This document shows positions 31,021-39,919 of a stretch of DNA of 64,000 bases, in pieces. Origin of the DNA: JAPSGM01 sp963777045 (GTDB lineage: Bacteria > Chloroflexota > Limnocylindria > QHBO01). The notes beneath the pieces were generated by a model. The model saw only the letters and a list, made by a program, of their open reading frames with translations, did no database searches and had not been told where the DNA came from. The stretch is taken from positions 62,001 to 126,000 of the forward strand of contig CAVZPD010000010.1 in the NCBI GenBank assembly GCA_963777045.1, written 5' to 3'. Each line of letters opens with the position of its first letter. Position 1 is the first letter of the stretch. The translations under genes and the position numbers were made by a program.

Positions 31021-31560
31021 CTACTGCTCCTCTTCGGGGGCCGATGCGTCGGCCGTCGTCGATGGCCTCCAGGGCCTTGGCCCGGCCTCGGCCTTCGAGC
31101 CGGCCACCGGCGCACCGCGCAGCGGCTCGGCAGTCGGCGGCAGCACGAAGCGGTCGGAGCTGGGGTCGGTCGCGGCCGCCACCAGCGCATCGGCCAGGAT
31201 GGAGGTGCGGCAGATGGTGAACAGGCCCAGGGAGCGGTAGGCCTCGGCGCGCATCGGGTCGTTGATCTTGGCGATGAGGCGCGGGATGCCGAAGACGTGC
31301 TTCCCCAGCTGGGCGGCCATGGCGTTCCGGTTGTCACCCTCGGTGAGTGCCATGAGCAGGTCCGCCATCTCGGCGCCCGCCCCGCGCAGGACGTCCTCGT
31401 CACCGCCGGAGCCGCGAACGGTGACGCCGCCGAACGATTCCGGCAGCCGGTTGAAGGCACGCTGGTCGGTATCGATGACCGTGACGTGCTCCCCGGCCTT
31501 GTCGAGCTCGGTGGCCGTCTGGGCGCCGACGCGCCCGCAGCCGATGATGATCACCCTCAT
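31021..31560 (-). CDS. TrkA-N domain protein
   Basis: A 179-residue protein starting at ATG 31560 (MRVIIIGCGRVGAQTATELDKAGEHVTVID), a nucleotide-binding Rossmann fold without a TrkA-C domain, followed by a low-complexity tail. It sits between a universal stress protein (ATGA overlap, 31557-31560) and a fuller TrkA protein 2 bp downstream. The pairing suggests a heteromeric sensor of NAD(H) or cation status. Confidence 0.85.
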   Translation of the reverse strand: MRVIIIGCGRVGAQTATELDKAGEHVTVIDTDQRAFNRLPESFGGVTVRGSGGDEDVLRGAGAEMADLLMALTEGDNRNAMAAQLGKHVFGIPRLIAKINDPMRAEAYRSLGLFTICRTSILADALVAAATDPSSDRFVLPPTAEPLRGAPVAGSKAEAGPRPWRPSTTADASAPEEEQ

Positions 31561-32042
31561 GGCGTGTGAGCCAGATCCTCTGTTTCGTCGCGCAGGGCCC
31601 AGACCGGGGCGGTCGAGTTGCGCATCACGTACGGAACCGTGCGCCCGGCGTCCCACCCTCCGCCGAAGCGCTTCTTATAGCGTAGCCCCATGATGATCAG
31701 GTCGGCACGCTGCTCGACCGCATCGTCGACGATGGCAGCGCCAGCTGCACGCGCCTGCGAGATGGAAGTGCGCACCTCGATCTCCCGCTCGAGGAGGAAC
31801 GCCTCGGCCCTGCCGAGGACCTCATCGGCGAAGGCGATGGCCTCGTGGTCCTCCGCGTCGAGCTGCAGCTCGAAGGGAACCTCGATGACGTGCAGCAGCG
31901 TGACCTGTCCCTCGGAACTCTTGCTCAGCAGAGCGGCCAGTCGCAACGCAGGCTCGTCGGCCTCCGTGCCCGCCAGCGGCACCAGGATGCGCTGGAAGGT
32001 GAGCAGTGGTGCACGCTTCTCTGGATGGCGTCCGAAGATCAT
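31557..32042 (-). CDS. Universal stress protein (UspA family)
   Basis: A 161-residue protein: FQRILVPLAGTEADEPALRLAALLS at the N-terminus, VTLLHVIEVP, AGAAIVDDAVEQRADLIIMGLR, and a C-terminal GRTVPYVMRNSTAPVWALR in place of the usual G-S-V-x2-V-x6-P-V-hydrophobic end. The nucleotide-binding G2xG9xG motif is degenerate, so ATP binding is uncertain. It heads the unit USP-TrkA-TrkA. Confidence 0.85.
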   Translation of the reverse strand: MIFGRHPEKRAPLLTFQRILVPLAGTEADEPALRLAALLSKSSEGQVTLLHVIEVPFELQLDAEDHEAIAFADEVLGRAEAFLLEREIEVRTSISQARAAGAAIVDDAVEQRADLIIMGLRYKKRFGGGWDAGRTVPYVMRNSTAPVWALRDETEDLAHTP

Positions 32043-32065
32043 GCGATAGCTATCCTACGCGCCCG

Positions 32066-32585
32066 TCACGGCACGTTCGATGCCTCCGGCACCACCACGG
32101 TCGTCTCGGCGATGAATTCGCCGGTGATCGTGTCGTCCGCGCGCACCAGCAGCTCGCCGGCGGGCAGGGCTGCTCGGGTCAGCAGGCCGCAGTCGGCGGG
32201 GTAGGTGACCTCGGGTCGCGTGTTGCCGCGTGGTGCGTTCTCCCTGGCGGCGATCTCGACCGTGCTCCCGGTCAGCGTCGCGGCGCGCAGGTCGAGGCTC
32301 CAGCCCGACGTTTGGCGAGGTCCCAGGAAGACGCAGACGACCGCCTGGGCATCGAGATCCAGGTCATCGGGAACCTCCTCCAGCAGCGCGGCAGCGGCCT
32401 CGCGGTCGAAGGCCAGCGCCACCGATTCCTCGCGGCGCTCCGCGGGCTGCACTTGGAGGTTTGCCAGCGCCAGGACGGGTGCTTGCGAATCGGCGGCCGA
32501 CGGCACGGCCGTGCCGCCGCCCTCCGCAGGCGGCGAGCACCAAACAGCCGAGCGCCATGCCAGCGACGGTCAGCCATCGAGGCAT
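32066..32585 (-). CDS. Lipoprotein with PrcB-C-like domain, one frameshift
   Basis: Starts MPRWLTVAGMALGCLVLAAC with a lipobox (LAAC). The frame shifts near 32515 and continues GTAVPSAADSQAPVLALANLQ. The rest contains AVVCVFLGPRQTSGWSLDLRAA and RGNTRPEVTYPADC, resembling the PrcB C-terminal domain that in other bacteria stabilises a surface protease. Its role here is unknown. Confidence 0.6.
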
Positions 32586-32589
32586 CGGC

Positions 32590-33312
32590 TCAGCGGCCGT
32601 AGGTGAGGCGCTCCGCCAGGCGCGCTGGGAGGCCGGCCTCGCGCATCAGTCGCTGGGTCACGTCGATGTCGTACGCGACGCGCCGGAACTCGACCTCGGC
32701 GGCTTCGATGCCGAGCACGAGGTACGAGGCGGCCGGGTTGCCGTCACGCGGCTGCCCCACCGATCCGGGGTTGACCAGCGAGCGGCCCGTCGCGATGGAG
32801 ACCGGCGCTCCGGGAAGGGCGGCAACCGGTGTGATCACGCCATCATCGGCCTGGAAGACGGCGGGCACGTGCGTGTGGCCGTACAGGCAGACGCGGGTGT
32901 CGAAGGCGGGGAGGTTCTCGCCGGCTACGTCCGAGCCGGTGATGTACTCCCAGATCGGGTTGCGCGGCGACCCATGCACGGCGGTCAGCTCACCATCCAC
33001 CCTGATCTCGGGCAGCGTGGCGAGGTAGGCGCGGCTGTTCTCGTCGATCACGCCGACGGTCCACTCGATGGCGCGTGCCGCATCGGGGTTGAACCAGCTG
33101 GTGTCGACCGTCCCGATGGCGGCGCCGTCGTGGTTGCCGAGCACGCTGCGAGCGCCCATCTCCTGCAGGGCGGCGATCACCTCGTTTGGCCGTGGGCCGT
33201 ACCCGACGGTGTCGCCCAGCACCCAGACCTCGTCGACTCCCCGCAGGTCGGCACGGACCGCCTCCAGCGCGGCAAGGTTGGCATGAATGTCCGAAAGGAC
33301 GGCGAGTCGCAT
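32590..33312 (-). CDS. Calcineurin-like metallophosphoesterase
   Basis: A 240-residue protein with all metal-binding motifs: LAVLSDIHANLAALEAV, VWVLGDTVGYGPRP, SVLGNHDGAA, and the C-terminal LYGHTHVPAVF with LVNPGSVGQPRDG. This is the YfcE/MJ0936-like subgroup, typically acting on phosphodiesters. The natural substrate cannot be told from sequence. It ends 4 bp before the lipoprotein gene begins. Confidence 0.9.
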   Translation of the reverse strand: MRLAVLSDIHANLAALEAVRADLRGVDEVWVLGDTVGYGPRPNEVIAALQEMGARSVLGNHDGAAIGTVDTSWFNPDAARAIEWTVGVIDENSRAYLATLPEIRVDGELTAVHGSPRNPIWEYITGSDVAGENLPAFDTRVCLYGHTHVPAVFQADDGVITPVAALPGAPVSIATGRSLVNPGSVGQPRDGNPAASYLVLGIEAAEVEFRRVAYDIDVTQRLMREAGLPARLAERLTYGR

Positions 33313-33399
33313 GGTCCGCGAGTATACCGAGCGCTCCGCGAACCTCCGTCAGTGGAGTGTCTCTGCCGGTCCCGGGCCATCCCCGGGTGACCTTCCCGG

Positions 33400-33545
33400 G
33401 TGGCTGGTTATCAGCCGGACCGATGAACTGGCGAACGAAGGGCCACGCGGGCGCCGATTCATCAGTGGGCGCGATGAGATGGAGAACGAGGGACCTCGAA
33501 TCGCTGCGCGGGGCGGCTTCGTTCTCCAGATCATCAGCGTGGGCG
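33400..33545. repeat. Intergenic module repeat (ATCAGnnGGnnCGATGAnnTGG type)
   Basis: TATCAGCCGGACCGATGAAC at about 33410 and CATCAGTGGGCGCGATGAGA at about 33460 are direct relatives, each followed by TGG(C/A)GAACGA. An inverted copy (CTTCGTTCTCCAGATCATCA) lies at about 33518-33537. A related GTGGAGAACAAGG occurs at about 34531. No gene is supported between 33313 and 33606. Confidence 0.55.
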
Positions 33546-33606
33546 ATAAGGCGGCGGCCCCCGCCCTCCCGGCCCGCCTCGGGGCCGCCCAGCAGCGCCC
33601 GGCGCG

Positions 33607-34386
33607 TCAGCCGAGCGGCCGGCGCCCGGGCTCTCCCGGCCGACGCGGGTAGCGGGCGGGCGTGGCGGACACCTTGGGGACGACCACGAAGGTGTGGTCG
33701 CCGAGCGCCTGCGGGCCGGCGTCGTGGACCGTCACGTGGCCAGCCCCGAGCTGTCCGGCCGCGACGCGGCCGCGCCGCAGCTCGTCGTCCTGCGGTTGCA
33801 GCGGCCCCTTCCACGCCAGCAGCGTCCCGCCGACCAGGACCAGCGGCAGCGCAAGCTCGACCAGCACCGGCAGCGACAGCGCAGGCGCGTGCGGTGGCCA
33901 GCCCGTAGCGCTCGCGATGGGCGGCGTCGCGGCCGAGGATCTCGGCCCGTTCGGCGACGACGCGCATGTTGCGCAGCCCGAGCGCGACGACGAAATCCTG
34001 GAGCATGGCGGCCTTCTTGCGGACCGAATCGACCATGACCCACTCGATATCGGGACGTGCCAGGGCCAGCGGGATGGCCGGCACGCCGCCGCCAGAACCC
34101 AGGTCGACGACCGCTGCCGGGGAGGCTGCATCGATCAGCGGCAGCGCGGCGAGCGCGTCCAGCAGGTGGAGGCGCGCAACATCGGCCGGCGCGACCAGGC
34201 GGGTCAGGTTGAGCCTGGCATTGGCCTCGAGCAGGAGGCGGACGTACGCCTCGACGCTGGCCGCCGTACCCGTCCGGCAGGCGCGCCGCCAGGGTCGGGA
34301 GGTCCGCCAGGAGTCGGTCGAGCTCCCGGTGCGCCGCAGCCGCGGCATCGACGGCATGCGTCAGCGGCCGGCGGTTCGTGGGCCAA
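33607..34386 (-). CDS. rsmG: 16S rRNA (guanine-N7) methyltransferase RsmG, two frameshifts
   Basis: Methylates G527 of 16S rRNA. Pieces in three frames join as: AVDAAAAAHRELDRLLADLP, then VEAYVRLLLEANARLNLTRLVAP and the SAM site VVDLGSGGGVPAIPLALARP through YGLATARA, then LSLPVLVELALPLVLVGGTLLAWKG. The breaks are near 34265 and 33882, each one base. The first codon is uncertain: TTG 34386 has GGAGGAGG upstream. rsmG is rarely lost, so assembly indels are a good explanation. Confidence 0.82.
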
Positions 34387-34578
34387 AAGGAAATGCCTCC
34401 TCCGGTGGCGTTTCGGTCTTCCCGGTCGCGCGCGGTCTGGACGGCCGGCTTTCGCATCGGCCCCGCGGGCGCCCGGTTACCGTACTCGGCCGCCGGGGAA
34501 GCAGGACGGCGACCATACGCCCATGCGACGTGGAGAACAAGGTGGCTTTTCCACGAATTCACGCACTGTTCGGGAGAA

Positions 34579-34587
34579 TGTGGATAA
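34579..34587 (-). other. Consensus DnaA box
   Basis: Reads TTATCCACA on the minus strand, a perfect match to the DnaA 9-mer, in the 267-bp gap upstream of rsmG. One box with two weak neighbours is not enough to claim an origin. The rest of 34387-34653 shows no gene; GTGGAGAAC...TTTTCCAC at about 34531-34555 is an imperfect hairpin. Confidence 0.5.
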
Positions 34588-34653
34588 GTCGCGCGCATAT
34601 ACTCGTCGCCGATGCGGTTCCCATGCCGTGATGACGGTAGGATCGAGGAGTAG

Positions 34654-35064
34654 GTGGCGGCGACACTGATCGACGCTCCGTCACCTCGCTTCGCGCACGA
34701 CAGCGAAGCGGAGCTGGCGCGCATCCTCGACTTCTACCAGGTGCCATGGCGATACGAACCCGACACCTTCCCCATCTCCTGGAATGCCGACGGCGTGGTC
34801 ACCGAGTCTTTCGCGCCGGACTTCTACCTGCCCGAGGTGGACCTGTACGTGGAGCTGACGACGCTCAAGCAGTCGTTGGTGAGGCGCAAGAACCGGAAGC
34901 TCCGCCACCTCCGACAGCTCTACCCGGAGCTGCGGGTGAAGCTGTTCTACGCGAGGGACTTCAAGGCACTGATGCTCAAGTACGGCCGTCTTGACTTCCT
35001 GGCCGATGTCGCGGCCATGAACGGCAGCGGACCCCTGAACGACCGCTCCGGCGGCAAGGACTGA
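34654..35064 (+). CDS. PD-(D/E)XK-like hypothetical protein upstream of hpt
   Basis: A 136-residue protein from GTG 34654 with GAGGAG about 6 nt upstream. The segment ESFAPDFYLPEVDLYVELTT, then KQSLVRRKNRKLRHLRQLYP, has the Asp...Glu-x-Thr arrangement and hydrophobic strands of small restriction-endonuclease-fold proteins such as DUF559/Vsr-like nucleases. The catalytic Lys is replaced by Thr or displaced. It ends 3 bp before hpt, so the two are co-transcribed. Function unknown. Confidence 0.65.
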   Translation: MAATLIDAPSPRFAHDSEAELARILDFYQVPWRYEPDTFPISWNADGVVTESFAPDFYLPEVDLYVELTTLKQSLVRRKNRKLRHLRQLYPELRVKLFYARDFKALMLKYGRLDFLADVAAMNGSGPLNDRSGGKD

Positions 35065-35067
35065 CCG

Positions 35068-35658
35068 ATGGATACCACCACCAGCGACCGGATGACCGGC
35101 TCGATCCACGACGACGTGGAGGAGATCCTGCTCTCCGGCCAGCAGATCGCCGACCGTGTCGCCGAGCTCGGTGCGCAGCTCGCGACCGACTACGCCGGCC
35201 GCGATCCGGTCCTGGTCAGCGTGCTCAAGGGCTCGATCATCTTCCTGGCCGACCTGATCCGATCCATGGAGATGTCCGTCTCGCTGGACCTGATGGAGGT
35301 CTCCAGCTACGGCGCCTCGACCGAGACGAGCGGCCAGGTGCGCATCCTGAAGGACCTCTCGAAGCCGATCGCCGGGCGCGACGTCATCGTGGTCGAGGAC
35401 ATCATCGACACGGGCCTGACGCTCAACTACCTGCTGAAGTACCTTCGCGATCGGAACCCGGCCTCCATCCGCATCTGCTGCCTCCTCGACAAGCCGGCGC
35501 GCCGGCTGGCGGAGATCGACATCGACTACATCGGCTTCACCATCCCGGACCGCTTCGTGATCGGGTATGGCCTCGACTACGACGAGCGGTACCGGAACCT
35601 GCCGTACATCGGCGTCCTCAAGCCCTCGGTCTACGGGGGCGCTCCGCCGGAGGGCTGA
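35068..35658 (+). CDS. hpt: Hypoxanthine phosphoribosyltransferase
   Basis: Salvages hypoxanthine/guanine to IMP/GMP using PRPP. The 196 residues contain VLVSVLKGSIIFLADLIR, the PRPP-binding signature VIVVEDIIDTGLTLNYLL, and the C-terminal RFVIGYGLDYDERYRNLPYIGVL. About 15 N-terminal residues precede the usual fold. Length is otherwise normal. Confidence 0.95.
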   Translation: MDTTTSDRMTGSIHDDVEEILLSGQQIADRVAELGAQLATDYAGRDPVLVSVLKGSIIFLADLIRSMEMSVSLDLMEVSSYGASTETSGQVRILKDLSKPIAGRDVIVVEDIIDTGLTLNYLLKYLRDRNPASIRICCLLDKPARRLAEIDIDYIGFTIPDRFVIGYGLDYDERYRNLPYIGVLKPSVYGGAPPEG

Positions 35659-35665
35659 GCAGCCG

Positions 35666-36088
35666 ATGCCCGAGCGGCGACGCTACCGCTTCCCGATCCT
35701 GGTCGGCAGCCTGCTCATGGTGCTCGCCGGCTTCCTGCCGTGGTGGAGCGCAGGGGGCGAGTCGATCAACGGCGTGCCCGTTCCAGCCGCCCACGGCATC
35801 GGCCTCGAGGGGCCGGGCATGATCATCTTCGGTGCCGCTATCGCGGCGCTGGTGCTCCTCGACATCGGCTACATCCGCGGACGGTGGGGCTTCATCCTGG
35901 ATGCGCCGTGGGCCTACCTGGTGCTGGGGATTGCCGCCGCGGGCGCGCTCGGCTACCGGATCTGGGAGCTGTGGGGGGTGGGCTTCATGCCGCTGCCGCA
36001 GGATTCGCCGGGGATCGCCGCCGCCGCCGTGGGCGTGGCGCTGGTGCTGTACGGGGCGGGGATCGGCTTCAGCGCGCGACGCCCCTGA
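35666..36088 (+). CDS. Four-helix membrane protein, unknown function
   Basis: A 140-residue product from ATG 35666, 7 bp after hpt. Hydrophobic segments are at about 9-27, 45-68, 78-98 and 113-133. The first loop has the motif FLPWWSAGGESINGVP, seen in small uncharacterised membrane proteins of high-GC bacteria. Not assignable further. Confidence 0.6.
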   Translation: MPERRRYRFPILVGSLLMVLAGFLPWWSAGGESINGVPVPAAHGIGLEGPGMIIFGAAIAALVLLDIGYIRGRWGFILDAPWAYLVLGIAAAGALGYRIWELWGVGFMPLPQDSPGIAAAAVGVALVLYGAGIGFSARRP

Positions 36089-36106
36089 GGCGGCTACGTC
36101 GTCCGG

Positions 36107-36348
36107 ACGGGCCCGTGCCCGCGGCCGCTCCGTGCCCGCGCCGTGCCCGCGGTGGCTCGCGCCGCTCGGTTGTCGCCCAATGCAGACCAGGGCCGCACCA
36201 GACGCTGATCCACCGCCCCTGGCCGCCCCCTGCAGGCTGAGCGCCGCACCAGGCGGCGGCAGGCCCCGCTTCGCGAATTCGTGCGGCTGTCAGCTGCAGG
36301 AGGCGATACGCCGCGAGAGCCGAGCCTCCACCGGGCCGTGCGCCGACG
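36107..36348. repeat. Repeat-rich non-coding gap
   Basis: About four copies of CCGTGCCCGCG lie at 36107-36153. Beyond them CCGCACCAG occurs twice (about 36191 and 36244) and GCTGCAGG/CCTGCAG occur in opposite orientation. No reading frame looks real. Confidence 0.5.
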
Positions 36349-36522
36349 CTACCCGGGCAGGATCAGCGGGCTGAGCAGCAGCCAGCCGATGATGACCCCG
36401 AGCAGCAGCGCCGCCAGGATGAGCATCGGGCGCAGGTCGGGACGGTAGTCGGACGGCGGCTTCGGCGTTCGTGGCTCCCGCGGTGGCTCAGCGCCGGGGT
36501 CGGCGAGTGGATCGGGCGGCAT
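36349..36522 (-). CDS. 57-aa single-helix membrane protein downstream of livF
   Basis: MPPDPLADPGAEPPREPRTP opens a Pro-rich cytoplasmic stretch, followed by one transmembrane helix (MLILAALLLGVIIGWLLLSP). It starts 18 bp after the livF stop on the same strand and is probably the last gene of the liv unit. No family recognised. Confidence 0.5.
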   Translation of the reverse strand: MPPDPLADPGAEPPREPRTPKPPSDYRPDLRPMLILAALLLGVIIGWLLLSPLILPG

Positions 36523-36539
36523 CGGCTCCGGGGACGCGC

Positions 36540-37301
36540 CTAGATCTCGCCGAGGTAGGCCTGGCGGACCTGCTCGTTGGCGGCGAGGTTCTTGGCCGTG
36601 TCGTGCAGCAGGATCTTCCCGGTCTGGAGCACGTAGCCGCGGTGCGCGACGTTGAATGCCATGAGCGCGTTCTGCTCCACCAGCAGGACGGTCGTGCCCT
36701 GGCTGTTGATCTCGGTGATGATGGTGAAGATCTGCTCGGTGAGGATGGGGGAGAGGCCCATCGAGGGCTCGTCGAGGAGCAGCACCTTGGGTGCCGCCAT
36801 CAGGGCGCGGCCCATGGCCAGCATCTGCTGCTCGCCGCCGGACATGGTCCCCGCCTTCTGTGAGCGCCGCTCCTTCAGCCGGGGGAAGAGGTCGTAGACG
36901 CGGGCCACGTCGTCGTCGATCTTCTCGCCCTGGCGGGAGAAGGCGCCCATCTGCAGGTTCTCGTACACGCTCATCCGCGAGAAGACCTTGCGGCCCTCCG
37001 GGGAGTGGGCGATTCCCAGCTTCACGATCTCGTGCGGCGGGGTCTCCTGGATCTCGTTGCCGGCCAGCCGCACGGTCCCCGTCCGGGGGCGCAGCGTGCC
37101 CGAGATCGTCTTCAGCGTGGTGCTCTTTCCGGCGCCGTTCGAGCCGATGAGGGTCACGACCTCGCCGTGGTTGACGTGCAGGGTCAGGCCCTTCAGGGCC
37201 TCGATGTTGCCGTAGAAGACGCGCAGGTTCTCCAGCTCGAGCAGCCGCTCTCCCGTCCCGGCGGCTGGATCGGCGGTCACGACCGACTCCTCGACGGTCA
37301 T
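36540..37301 (-). CDS. livF: Branched-chain amino acid ABC transporter ATP-binding protein LivF
   Basis: One of two ATPases driving high-affinity uptake of Leu/Ile/Val or related amino acids. The 253 residues have Walker A GSNGAGKSTTLK, signature MSGGEQQMLAMGRAL, Walker B VLLLDEPSMGLSP and the LivF-type EQNALMA. The start codon shares one base with the livG stop (TGATG at 37299-37303). Confidence 0.95.
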   Translation of the reverse strand: MTVEESVVTADPAAGTGERLLELENLRVFYGNIEALKGLTLHVNHGEVVTLIGSNGAGKSTTLKTISGTLRPRTGTVRLAGNEIQETPPHEIVKLGIAHSPEGRKVFSRMSVYENLQMGAFSRQGEKIDDDVARVYDLFPRLKERRSQKAGTMSGGEQQMLAMGRALMAAPKVLLLDEPSMGLSPILTEQIFTIITEINSQGTTVLLVEQNALMAFNVAHRGYVLQTGKILLHDTAKNLAANEQVRQAYLGEI

Positions 37302-38188
37302 CAGGCGGTCGCCTGCTTGCCCAGGTAGGCCTCGATCACGCGCGGGTTGGCCCGGATCTCCTCCGGAGAGCCCTCGGCGATCTTCTCGCCGTAGTCGAGG
37401 ACCGTGATTCGCTCGCTGACGCCCATCACCACCTTCATGTCGTGCTCGATGAGGAGGACCGCGAGGTCCAGCTTGTCGCGCAGCTCACCGATGAGCCGCG
37501 TCATCTCCGCCGTCTCGCCCGGATTCATCCCGGCGGTCGGCTCGTCCAGGAGCAGGAGCTTGGGATCGCTGGCGAGGGCGCGGGCGATCTCCAGGCGGCG
37601 CTGGTCGCCGTACGGCAGGTTGCGGGCCCACTCGCCCTCGTATGACGGGTCGAGGCCGACCAGCTGCAGCAGCTCGCGGGCGCGATCGGTCGTGACCTTC
37701 TCTTCCTGGCGCACCTGCGGAAGCTGGAGTAGCGAGCCGACCCACGAGGCGTTCATGCGCGCGTGACGGCCGACCATGACGTTGCCGAGCACGCTCATCT
37801 CGTTGAACAGGCGGATGTTCTGGAAGGTGCGGCCGATCCCCAGCTCCACGATCTTGTGGGGCGGCCGCCCGACGATCGAGACGCCGTCGAGGCGGATATC
37901 GCCGGAGGTCGGCGTCAGCATCCCGGTCAGCTGGTTGAAGAAGGTCGTCTTGCCGGCGCCGTTCGGCCCGATCAGTGACACGATCGAGCGCCGCGGAATC
38001 TCGAAGTCGACATCGCGGTTGGCGACGAGTCCACCGAAACGCATCGTGATCTTGGTGGCGCGCAGGACCGGATCGCCGACGGAGGCCGCCGCGCGCGTGG
38101 TGGCGGTGCTGGAGGTGGTCTCCGGCTCGGGCGTGCCGGCGGGCTGGGCGGTCATCGGCACATCCTCCATCGGCTCGTCTCCGGTCAT
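37301..38188 (-). CDS. livG: Branched-chain amino acid ABC transporter ATP-binding protein LivG
   Basis: A 295-residue ATPase partner of LivF. Walker A GPNGAGKTTFFN, LivG-typical GIGRTFQNIRLF, signature LPYGDQRRLEIARAL, Walker B LLLLDEPTAGMNP and LIEHDMKVVMGVSERITVLDYG. The first 45 residues are a low-complexity extension. ATG 38188 overlaps the livM stop (ATGA); the frame upstream of it is antisense-like noise. Confidence 0.95.
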   Translation of the reverse strand: MTGDEPMEDVPMTAQPAGTPEPETTSSTATTRAAASVGDPVLRATKITMRFGGLVANRDVDFEIPRRSIVSLIGPNGAGKTTFFNQLTGMLTPTSGDIRLDGVSIVGRPPHKIVELGIGRTFQNIRLFNEMSVLGNVMVGRHARMNASWVGSLLQLPQVRQEEKVTTDRARELLQLVGLDPSYEGEWARNLPYGDQRRLEIARALASDPKLLLLDEPTAGMNPGETAEMTRLIGELRDKLDLAVLLIEHDMKVVMGVSERITVLDYGEKIAEGSPEEIRANPRVIEAYLGKQATA

Positions 38189-39918
38189 GTGATCTCGGGC
38201 TCCGGCGTCTGCTTCCCGCTCTCGCGGTCCCAGCGCTTCTCGTCCCAGTCGGGCTCGGAGTCTCCCTCGCCCTCGTGCAGCTCGGCGCGCCGGCTGCGAT
38301 TCGGCAGGAAGCCCTCCGGGCGCAGCAGCATCATCGCAACCAGCACGATGCCGTACAGGAGCAGGCGGTACTCGCTGAACTCGCGCAGCAGCTCGGGCAG
38401 GCCGACCAGGACCAGGGCACCCACGATGACGCCGGGTATGGAGCCGATGCCGCCCAGGATGATCAGCGCCAGGGCGTTGATCGAGACGATCACGTTGAGC
38501 TCCTGCGGGAAGACGGTGCCGATACGGACCGCGTAGAGGGCTCCGGCCAGGCCGCCGAAGGTCGCGCCCATGGAGAAGGCGAGCAGCTTGTACTTGATGG
38601 TGTTGACGCCGGTCGCCTCCGCCACCGACTCGTCCTCGCGCATGGCGGTCCATGCCCGGCCGACACGGGAGTTGGCGAGCGAGACGGCCGCGATGGCGGC
38701 GATGATGCACGCCACCAGGATGGGGTAGTAGAGCAGGGCGGGATCGCGCAGGTCCTTGCCCAGCACCTGTGGAGCCGGGACCTGCAGGATGCCCTGCGCT
38801 CCACCCAGGTAGGGGGTCATCCAGTTCGACTGGAAGATGAGGCGCGCGATCTCGCCGAAGCCCAGCGTGACGATGGCCAGGTAGTCGCCGCGCAGTCGGA
38901 GCACCGGTGCGCCGATCGTCAGGCCGATGAAGGCGGTGATGGCCATCACCAGCGGCAGCGCCACCCAGAAGTCGAGGTGCGGCGCGAAGGCCGGCGAGAC
39001 CGGCGAGGTCAGGACGGCGGTGGCGTACGCGCCGACCGCGTAGAAGGCCACGTAGCCGAGGTCGAGCAGGCCGGCGAAGCCGACCACGATATTGAGGCCC
39101 AGGCCCATGATCACGTAGATGCCGACCAGGTCAAGGGTCTGCGACAGGAACGGACCGATGAAGAGCGGCAGCGTGGCCAGGATGAGCAGCAGGATCCCCA
39201 GCGCGCTGATTCGTGCGCTGCGCTGCTGCACGCTTCCCATGGCGGCGAAGCGCTGCCTGAAGGCCTCGCGCCGGGAGGCCCAGGCCCAGCCGATGAGCCC
39301 GAAGACGACCAGGGAGGTGATGGCGCCCGGCCATGTGAGGCCCTCTCGGGCGTAGAGGAAGTCGTCGACGAAGGTGAGGGGCAGTCCGGTCAGGATCTGG
39401 CTCATGAAGGTCTGCATCAGCGCCAGGCCGAGCAGCCCGCCGATGCCGGTCACCGCGCCGCGGCGAACATCGCCGGGAATGATCCGCAGGCCGGCGCCGA
39501 TGACGCCCATGATGATGCCGCCCGCCACGTTGATGGCGTTGCCGGTCAGGACGTCCTGGCCCCAGTGGAGGACCTGGACCAGCTGTGGCGATGCGTTGAT
39601 GAGGACATCGCGGGGCGTGAAGGCCTCCACCAGCCAGGCGAGGACGGTGATGATGATGCCCGTGACGAGGCCGGCCACGGCCCCGCTCGCCAGCGCGATG
39701 GTCGCTGACGGCACCGCCATCCCCTTGCGCAGCGGCCTGCTGGCCACGTAGCCGGCGGCCAGCGCGGCGATCACGGCGATGGTGGAGCCGACGCTCACGA
39801 CCCCGGAGATGAGCTCGCGGCCATTCAGCGCGACGACGAGGCCGACCAGGGAGAGGTGCGTGACGGCGAGGCCGAAGACGGCGCCGGTGAACGCGGCGCG
39901 GCGCAGGTAGGCCGTCAT
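38185..39918 (-). CDS. livM: Branched-chain amino acid ABC permease LivM with N-terminal membrane extension
   Basis: Residues about 240-545 are a standard LivM permease (GLGLNIVVGFAGLLDLGYVAFYAVGAYATA; GDYLAIVTLGFGEIARL; GALYAVRIGTVFPQELN). The first 230 residues add roughly six hydrophobic helices of unclear origin, making 577 residues against the usual 320-430. It lies 1 bp after livH and overlaps livG. Confidence 0.92.
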   Translation of the reverse strand: MTAYLRRAAFTGAVFGLAVTHLSLVGLVVALNGRELISGVVSVGSTIAVIAALAAGYVASRPLRKGMAVPSATIALASGAVAGLVTGIIITVLAWLVEAFTPRDVLINASPQLVQVLHWGQDVLTGNAINVAGGIIMGVIGAGLRIIPGDVRRGAVTGIGGLLGLALMQTFMSQILTGLPLTFVDDFLYAREGLTWPGAITSLVVFGLIGWAWASRREAFRQRFAAMGSVQQRSARISALGILLLILATLPLFIGPFLSQTLDLVGIYVIMGLGLNIVVGFAGLLDLGYVAFYAVGAYATAVLTSPVSPAFAPHLDFWVALPLVMAITAFIGLTIGAPVLRLRGDYLAIVTLGFGEIARLIFQSNWMTPYLGGAQGILQVPAPQVLGKDLRDPALLYYPILVACIIAAIAAVSLANSRVGRAWTAMREDESVAEATGVNTIKYKLLAFSMGATFGGLAGALYAVRIGTVFPQELNVIVSINALALIILGGIGSIPGVIVGALVLVGLPELLREFSEYRLLLYGIVLVAMMLLRPEGFLPNRSRRAELHEGEGDSEPDWDEKRWDRESGKQTPEPEIT

Positions 39919-39919
39919 C

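Noticed and set aside
34387..34653. Replication origin upstream of rsmG
   Set aside because: Only one consensus DnaA box and no dnaA, parA/parB, mnmG or AT-rich unwinding element.
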